Source: Igneacidithiobacillus sp041146875 | GTDB lineage: Bacteria > Pseudomonadota > Gammaproteobacteria > Acidithiobacillales > Acidithiobacillaceae | Assembly (NCBI RefSeq): GCF_041146875.1 | Contig: NZ_JBFRXP010000005.1 | Span: 95,048-159,047 of the forward strand | DNA: 64,000 nt | Direction: 5' to 3' | Part shown: positions 59,762 through 64,000 of the stretch, one piece after another | Position numbering within the stretch: the first letter of the stretch is position 1 | Layout: each line of letters begins with the position of its first letter | Position numbers and translations under genes: made by a program | Notes under the pieces: model-generated | The model's database searches: none | Told to the model about the DNA's origin: nothing | What the model saw: only the letters and a program-made list of their open reading frames with translations

Positions 59762-61951
59762 ATGCGCCTGGTCATCGCGGAAAAACCTTCCTTGGCAAAA
59801 GCCATTGCCGAAGGAGTGGCTGCAGACCCCAGACGGGGACCGGAGGGAAGCTGGGTATCCGGCGGGTACACCATCACCTATGCGGTTGGCCATATTCTGG
59901 AGCAGGCGGAACCGGACGAGTATCTGCCCAAACGGGTTGACGAAAATGGCAAGGAGCAAAAAGGCTGGCGCTGGGAAGATCTGCCGATTTTCCCGCAGGA
60001 CTGGAAAAAGCACCCGGTTGGCAAGGTCAAGGAGCAATTGTCCAAAATCGGCAAGCTGTTGCGTCAGGCAACGCTGGTGGTCCATGCGGGAGACCCGGAC
60101 CGGGAAGGGCAGATCATCATCGATGAAATCCTGCAGCATTTTGGGTATACCGGGAAGGTGGAGCGGGTCTGGCTCGCATCCATGGATGGGGAATCCGTGC
60201 GCAAGGCGTTCGCGAATCTGCGTGACAATGGCGAATATCATCTCCTGTCGCAGGCGGCGGAGGCGCGCTCCCGCGCAGACTGGCTCGTGGGCATGAACCT
60301 GACCCGTGCATGGAGCCTGCGCAATTATCATACGCTGTCCGTGGGCCGCGTGCAGACGCCCACTCTATCCCTTGTGGTGCGCCGGGATCGGGAGATTGAA
60401 CAGTTTCGCCCACAGGATTTCTACGCGGTAGAGGGCCTGGGGGAGAAAGACGCCTGGAAGGCAGTCTGGCAGGCGCCGGATGCCTTGCGCGAAACCCCGT
60501 CTTTCGATGCGGAAGGACGGCTGGTGGACCCTGCGCTGGCGGAAAAGACGGTGCAACAGGCGGGGCGGGATCTGCATCTGCAGGTGGAACGATTCGAGAA
60601 CCAGGAAAAATCGCAGGCGGCGCCATTGCCCTACAACCTGTCGTCCCTGCAGAAAGCGGCCTCTGCACGGTTCGGGTTTTCCGCAAAACAGGTGCTGGAC
60701 ATCGCGCAGGCGTTATATGAAAAAAAGATGACGAGCTACCCGCGCACAGATTGCCGATATCTGCCGGAAGAGCAGTTGGGGGATGCGCAACGGGTTCTCG
60801 ATTCTCTGAAAAAGCAGGGACGGATTCCGGATATCGCCCAATCCCGGTTGCTCCCGCAGCAAAAGCATGTCGCCTGGAATACCGGAAAGGTCACGGCGCA
60901 CCATGCCATTGCGCCTACGGGCGCACAGGCATCTCTCAGCCCGGATGAGGGGAAGGTTTACGATCTGGTGGTGCAATCGTATCTGGGACTGTTTCTTCCG
61001 TCCTTCCAGTATCAGGCGCAAAGCGCGGTTCTGCGGCATCGTGAGGTGGACGGGGTCTGGAAGGCATCCGGACGAAAGGTGCGGGAAGAGGGCTGGAAAG
61101 TCTTGCATGGTGCGGGCTCCGATGCGGCAGAGGACGAGGAGGACACCGCAGGATCACTCCCGGACTGGAAAGCGGGGATGCAGGTGCCGGTATCCCGCTT
61201 TGCACTGCGGGCGCAGCAGACCCGCCCGCCGTCCCGCTTCACCGATGGCACGCTGATCGAGGCGATGAGCCAGGTGCATCGGTTTGTGACCGATGAGCGA
61301 ATGCGCGCCCTGTTGAAAGAGAACGCGGGCATTGGCACGGAGGCGACGCGCGCGGCCATCGTGGAAAAGCTGCTGGAACAGCAATACCTGCAGCGGAAGG
61401 GGAAACAGTTGATCTCGACGCCCATGGGACGATCCCTGATTGACCGGATGAGCCCGGATCTTTCCGACCCCGTGACCACTGCCCGTTGGGAAGAGATTCT
61501 GAACCAGATTGCCCAGGGGAAAATCAGTCTGGAAGACTTCGAGAAAGGCATCCGGGTTTTCGTGAAAAAACAACTGGGGGTGGTGCGGGATGACGTGTTT
61601 CCCGATCAGCGTGTCGAACCCTGCCCCCTCTGTGCGGACTCCTTCCGGGTGCGGCGCCTGGAGTCGCAGAAGAACCGGGGAAAATTCTACTGGCGTTGTG
61701 ACAATCCAGAGGAAAAGCACGGGCTGCTCTCCGACCGGGAGGGGCATCCGGGACAGCCGTTCGGAGATTCACCGGCCACTCCTGGTATCGCGGGGGACGG
61801 ACCTGCCTGTCCGAAGTGCTCCGCGGCAACCTTGCGGAAGTTCACGAAGAACGATCATCCCTATTTCTCCTGCCAGAAATGCCGGAAAAACTGGTGGGCG
61901 GATCGGGAAAACCCGGAAAAGCTGGGCGCACTTTGGTCTGATAAAAAATAA
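59762..61951 (+). CDS. topB: DNA topoisomerase III (type IA), plasmid/ICE type
   Basis: 729 residues. TOPRIM region with LVIAEKPSLAKAIAE at the N-terminus and HAGDPDREGQIIIDEIL near residue 110 (metal-binding DxD). The active-site Tyr is in MTSYPRTDCRYLPEEQ near residue 325. GIGTEATRAAIVEKL near 525 is also family-typical. The C-terminus carries Cys pairs (CPLCADSF, CPKCSAATL, CQKCRKNW) of topoisomerase zinc ribbons. Type IA enzymes pass and decatenate single strands. Conjugative elements often encode their own copy to help replication and maintenance. Longer than E. coli TopB because of the zinc-ribbon tail. Confidence 0.93.
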   Translation: MRLVIAEKPSLAKAIAEGVAADPRRGPEGSWVSGGYTITYAVGHILEQAEPDEYLPKRVDENGKEQKGWRWEDLPIFPQDWKKHPVGKVKEQLSKIGKLLRQATLVVHAGDPDREGQIIIDEILQHFGYTGKVERVWLASMDGESVRKAFANLRDNGEYHLLSQAAEARSRADWLVGMNLTRAWSLRNYHTLSVGRVQTPTLSLVVRRDREIEQFRPQDFYAVEGLGEKDAWKAVWQAPDALRETPSFDAEGRLVDPALAEKTVQQAGRDLHLQVERFENQEKSQAAPLPYNLSSLQKAASARFGFSAKQVLDIAQALYEKKMTSYPRTDCRYLPEEQLGDAQRVLDSLKKQGRIPDIAQSRLLPQQKHVAWNTGKVTAHHAIAPTGAQASLSPDEGKVYDLVVQSYLGLFLPSFQYQAQSAVLRHREVDGVWKASGRKVREEGWKVLHGAGSDAAEDEEDTAGSLPDWKAGMQVPVSRFALRAQQTRPPSRFTDGTLIEAMSQVHRFVTDERMRALLKENAGIGTEATRAAIVEKLLEQQYLQRKGKQLISTPMGRSLIDRMSPDLSDPVTTARWEEILNQIAQGKISLEDFEKGIRVFVKKQLGVVRDDVFPDQRVEPCPLCADSFRVRRLESQKNRGKFYWRCDNPEEKHGLLSDREGHPGQPFGDSPATPGIAGDGPACPKCSAATLRKFTKNDHPYFSCQKCRKNWWADRENPEKLGALWSDKK

Positions 61952-61974
61952 CGTGATAGCATATCCTATAACGT
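61949..61974 (+). promoter_or_regulatory. TAACGT block and possible -10 before the HU-like gene
   Basis: TAACGTGATAGC followed by ATATCCTATAACG; TATCCT at 61962-61967 may be the -10. It overlaps the topB stop codon. Confidence 0.45.
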
Positions 61975-61993
61975 ACAGTAAAGGAGCATCGTT

Positions 61994-62359
61994 TTGTTGA
62001 TGGAGAAAAAAAAGGGGAAAAGCGCATCGATGCAAGTGCATCGGCTCGTGCATGCGGAGGACATCATCCGTGAATACTGCCAGAAAAACCATCTGGATGT
62101 GGAGTCGGTTTTATCCGGTTTTCACACCGGGGTGGTTGCGGTCATCACGGCCCTGATTGGCAGAAAATCCGTGCAGATTCCGGGGATGGGGGTTTTCCGG
62201 TGGAAACTCTGGAAGCCTCGCCTGGGGTACAACCGATATCGCGAAGAGACGGTGCTGATTCCGTCCTCCTGGCGGATCAAGTTTGTGCCGGACGAGCCGC
62301 TGTCACCGATGGATGCGGAAGCGGAAGAAACCCCGGCTAGCGGTTCTCCTTCCGCGTGA
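61994..62359 (+). CDS. Divergent HU/IHF-like DNA-binding protein
   Basis: 121 residues if started at TTG 61994, which has AAGGAG at an ideal 7-bp distance; ATG 62000 is the alternative. The segment RKSVQIPGMGVFRWKLWKPRLGYNRYREETVLIPSSWRIKFVPDEPL follows the HU fold's flank (GxGxF, then arm, then FxPSxxL-like ending), although the arm is shorter and lacks RNP. A host-factor-like architectural role for excision or integration is suggested by its position beside the integrase. The 3' end overlaps the integrase gene's 3' end by 23 bp (convergent). Confidence 0.6.
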   Translation: MLMEKKKGKSASMQVHRLVHAEDIIREYCQKNHLDVESVLSGFHTGVVAVITALIGRKSVQIPGMGVFRWKLWKPRLGYNRYREETVLIPSSWRIKFVPDEPLSPMDAEAEETPASGSPSA

Positions 62360-63758
62360 AGCGGAGGATCCGTTCTGCCGCCGGCGTGCTTTCCCGGCCC
62401 GCCCTTGTGGATATCGCGGCTTCCCAGGCCGCAGGGTCGAAGTGCGGAATATCGGCAAGAGGTTTCGGCTTTCCCAGCGCCTTGCTGTTTCTGGGCGAGG
62501 TTTGGGAAGTGTTCACATAGATCTGCAGGCTGGCCCAGGACTCATGCAGGCTGACTTTCTGGATCTCGGGAATGGTCCATCCGGCATCGGCCAGGCGCGA
62601 ACAGCCTTCATGGCGCAGATCGTGGAAGTGCAGGTCTTCTATCCCCAGCATTCGCATTTTCTTCGTCCATAGGGTCGAAACGGTTTTGGAGTCTACCGGG
62701 AACAGGCGATCCTCCTGTCCTTTCCTGGGAATGTCCCGAATGGCCGCATGAATGACCGGCAAGGCTTCCGGGGTGATCCAGGCCCATTTTTCGTTTCCGG
62801 CTGACCCTTCCGGATGTTTCAGGTCGTCCACCTTCCATACCAGATTCTCTTCATCAAAGTCCGGCAGGCGCATACGGCAGATTTCCGACAGCCTGCGACA
62901 GGAGTAAATCGCAAACCACGTCAGAAGATACAGAGGGGTACCGCCTCTTCTGGCAGCCTGCTGCAGAAAATCGGAGCCAAGGATTTCCATTTCTTCCCGC
63001 GATGGCCGGCGATACCGCTTTTTGGCCCGGTGCGTCAGGCGTTCAACCCGGCAGATTTCCATGGATTGCTGGATGACCTGGGGGTCTACCGGAACATTCC
63101 AGGCAAAGCGGGCATAGCGAAAGATGGCGTTCAGCCAGATCAGGTCATTTTTCACCGTAGCGCCGGAAACCGACAAGGCACGGCGTTCGCGAACGTGGGC
63201 GATGACATGATCGGTGCGAATCAGATCGGCAGGAATCTGCGCCAGCCTGGAGCGTGACAGGCTGACGAGGTCGTATCGCTTGGTGCGCCCCAGGGGAGCC
63301 GTCTGATCGTATTCCACGATATACCGGTGAATGAGGTCTTCCAGCAGGGGGACGTGATGCAGGATGTGTGCGGATGGCGAGCCCATCGATGCCCTGGGCT
63401 TTTTTCGTGTGCTGGCAGCGCTGGAGGTTCCCCGTGTGGCATGCTCCGCCTGTTCCATTCCCCATCTGGGCGCCACTTGCGAGGGCGTTGCCGTCTGCGA
63501 AGACGTCGCCGTCCGCAAGGACGTTGCCGTTCTCTGTCTGCCATGCACCGGAGAGTGGGTCGCCGGTTGGTTGGTGGGCGCGCTGGAAGGCAGATACGCC
63601 AGTTCCCGCTCGCGTTGCGCAGCCCAGGTTTCCGCTTCATATCGGTGCGGAAAGCTGCGTGACTCGGAATGGACCACTTCGCCCTGGTGGCGGGCACGAA
63701 CCGTGGCCGTGTAGTACGGGGTTCCATCCTTTTTTTTCCGTTGCATAATGGACGCCAT
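62337..63758 (-). CDS. Tyrosine integrase of the dusA-targeting type
   Basis: 473 residues from ATG 63758. N-terminal arm-binding-like domain (MQRKKKDGTPYYTATVRARHQG), then a low-complexity linker with three TAT(S/P) hexapeptides, a core-binding SAM-like domain near 135-235 and the catalytic domain. Catalytic residues: Arg 288/289 in SCRRLSEI, Lys 314 in DDLKHPEG, His 379-Arg 382-His 383 in HDLRHE, His 405 in VSLHES, Tyr 414 in LQIYVN. Its upstream end faces dusA, 200 bp away, as in described dusA-integrating islands. It catalyses integration and excision at the dusA 5' end. Its promoter carries the element's common block. Confidence 0.93.
   Translation of the reverse strand: MASIMQRKKKDGTPYYTATVRARHQGEVVHSESRSFPHRYEAETWAAQRERELAYLPSSAPTNQPATHSPVHGRQRTATSLRTATSSQTATPSQVAPRWGMEQAEHATRGTSSAASTRKKPRASMGSPSAHILHHVPLLEDLIHRYIVEYDQTAPLGRTKRYDLVSLSRSRLAQIPADLIRTDHVIAHVRERRALSVSGATVKNDLIWLNAIFRYARFAWNVPVDPQVIQQSMEICRVERLTHRAKKRYRRPSREEMEILGSDFLQQAARRGGTPLYLLTWFAIYSCRRLSEICRMRLPDFDEENLVWKVDDLKHPEGSAGNEKWAWITPEALPVIHAAIRDIPRKGQEDRLFPVDSKTVSTLWTKKMRMLGIEDLHFHDLRHEGCSRLADAGWTIPEIQKVSLHESWASLQIYVNTSQTSPRNSKALGKPKPLADIPHFDPAAWEAAISTRAGRESTPAAERILRFTRKENR
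63478..63531 (-). repeat. Three 18-bp repeats in the integrase linker
   Basis: Units 63478-63495, 63496-63513 and 63514-63531 diverge by 3-5 bases and encode TATPSQ, TATSSQ and TATSLR on the minus strand. They contain (A/G)CGTTGCCGT, similar to the arm-type repeats upstream of the gene. Confidence 0.7.
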
Positions 63759-63790
63759 GAAAGCTCTCCCTGGGTGTTGTGAAGCGCGAG

Positions 63791-63865
63791 GTCACGTTGC
63801 CAAAAATTGCAGCGCCGTTGCCAAACCGCTGCAACGTGGCAACGTGACGGTATCCCACGTTGCCA
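63791..63865. promoter_or_regulatory. Repeated ACGTTGCCA sites, probable integrase/excisionase arm sites
   Basis: GTCACGTTGCCA (63791-63802) and its exact reverse complement TGGCAACGTGAC (63837-63848) flank a weaker GCCGTTGCCA (63814-63823). CCACGTTGCCA follows at 63855-63865, and GCAACGTG is doubled in tandem at 63831-63846. The sites lie between integrase start and dusA, where arm-type sites or an integrase operator are expected. Confidence 0.7.
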
Positions 63866-63879
63866 ATCGCGTCAAGATG

Positions 63880-63900
63880 CAATACAGCATGGCGTTATCC
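63880..63900 (-). promoter_or_regulatory. Likely integrase promoter with AACGCCATGC block
   Basis: On the minus strand GATAACGCCATGC precedes TGTATTGC. The same AACGCCATGC occurs in the toxin-antitoxin promoter region (15896-15903). No clear -35. Confidence 0.45.
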
Positions 63901-63959
63901 GCGTTGCCTCAGAGGATGAGCAGGTGTTTTGTTATCTGCTGAGAAAATAAAGGGAAAGT

Positions 63960-64000
63960 ATGAAAAAAACTCTCTCTATTGCCCCGATGATGGATTGGAC
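63960..64000 (+). CDS. dusA: tRNA-dihydrouridine synthase A, 5' end (chromosomal junction)
   Basis: ATG 63960 followed by codons for MKKTLSIAPMMDWT, the N-terminal motif of DusA (APMxDWT), continuing past the window. The enzyme reduces uridines in the tRNA D-loop using FMN. The core attachment site (attR) of dusA-targeting integrases lies in this 5' region; the element supplies the upstream sequence and so the gene's promoter and start after integration. Confidence 0.88.
   Translation, partial: MKKTLSIAPMMDW

Overview
The window is the right-hand end of a large integrative (probably conjugative) element, closed at its right edge by the first 14 codons of the chromosomal gene dusA (tRNA-dihydrouridine synthase A). 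A tyrosine integrase of the kind that inserts into the 5' end of dusA faces leftwards immediately beside it. GC content is high with strong G/C preference at third codon positions, Shine-Dalgarno sequences are canonical, and the conjugation genes are of the Dot/Icm (IncI-like, MPF-I) type. This points to a proteobacterium; an acidithiobacillus-like or other gamma/beta host is plausible, but the species cannot be read from the sequence. The left edge cuts through a RecD-like helicase gene, so the element extends beyond the window.

Layout. (1) 1-8,000: recombination and DNA-handling block: RecD-type helicase (partial), alpha-helical protein, exported SGNH hydrolase, YqaJ-type exonuclease, membrane-anchored DsbC-like protein, small helical protein, acid-tailed possible ssDNA-binding protein, HU-like protein. 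(2) 8,050-15,800: a scar. A hipB-hipA pair is cut inside hipA and joined to the 3' part of a foreign P4-type primase/helicase replicon with an iteron-like repeat cluster; this ends in an IS21-family remnant, which in turn cuts a nucleotidyltransferase gene belonging to a toxin-antitoxin-like pair. (3) 15,900-30,400: hypothetical gene, degenerate EAL protein, KfrB-like protein, a 2,293-residue methylase/helicase polyvalent protein (DarB-like), a VSR/DUF559-like endonuclease, HAD phosphatase, RecJ and DnaB. (4) 30,400-39,600: accessory genes: an AHH-type nuclease-like protein, a gene with a perfect 72-bp tandem duplication, a second hipB with hipA fused to a metallophosphoesterase, a Fic protein, a DUF1289 protein, membrane proteins and a fossil of a VirB11-type ATPase. 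(5) 39,600-47,600: a WHy/LEA14-like exported protein, UvrD helicase, a phosphoribosyltransferase-like protein, and a leftward operon encoding a Mre11-like nuclease, an unusual Rad50/SbcC-like ATPase with its two halves in swapped order, and a coiled-coil partner. (6) 47,700-57,000: large polyvalent protein with an HEWTH metallopeptidase motif, then leftward conjugation genes including the IcmO/DotL (TrbC) coupling protein and IcmP/DotM (TrbA). (7) 57,100-64,000: hypothetical genes, topoisomerase III, a divergent HU-like protein, integrase, probable integrase arm sites and dusA.

The genes together make a self-sufficient mobile element: its own replication and recombination enzymes (DnaB, TopB, RecJ, UvrD, RecD, YqaJ exonuclease, SbcCD-like pair), coupling proteins for a type IVB secretion channel, entry/defence-evasion polyvalent proteins, and cargo with toxin-like modules. 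Many transcription units start at promoters that carry the same short block, (G/A)TAACGC, immediately upstream of the -10 hexamer on both strands, which suggests one element-wide regulator. No relaxase, oriT, tRNA, rRNA or CRISPR array was recognised.
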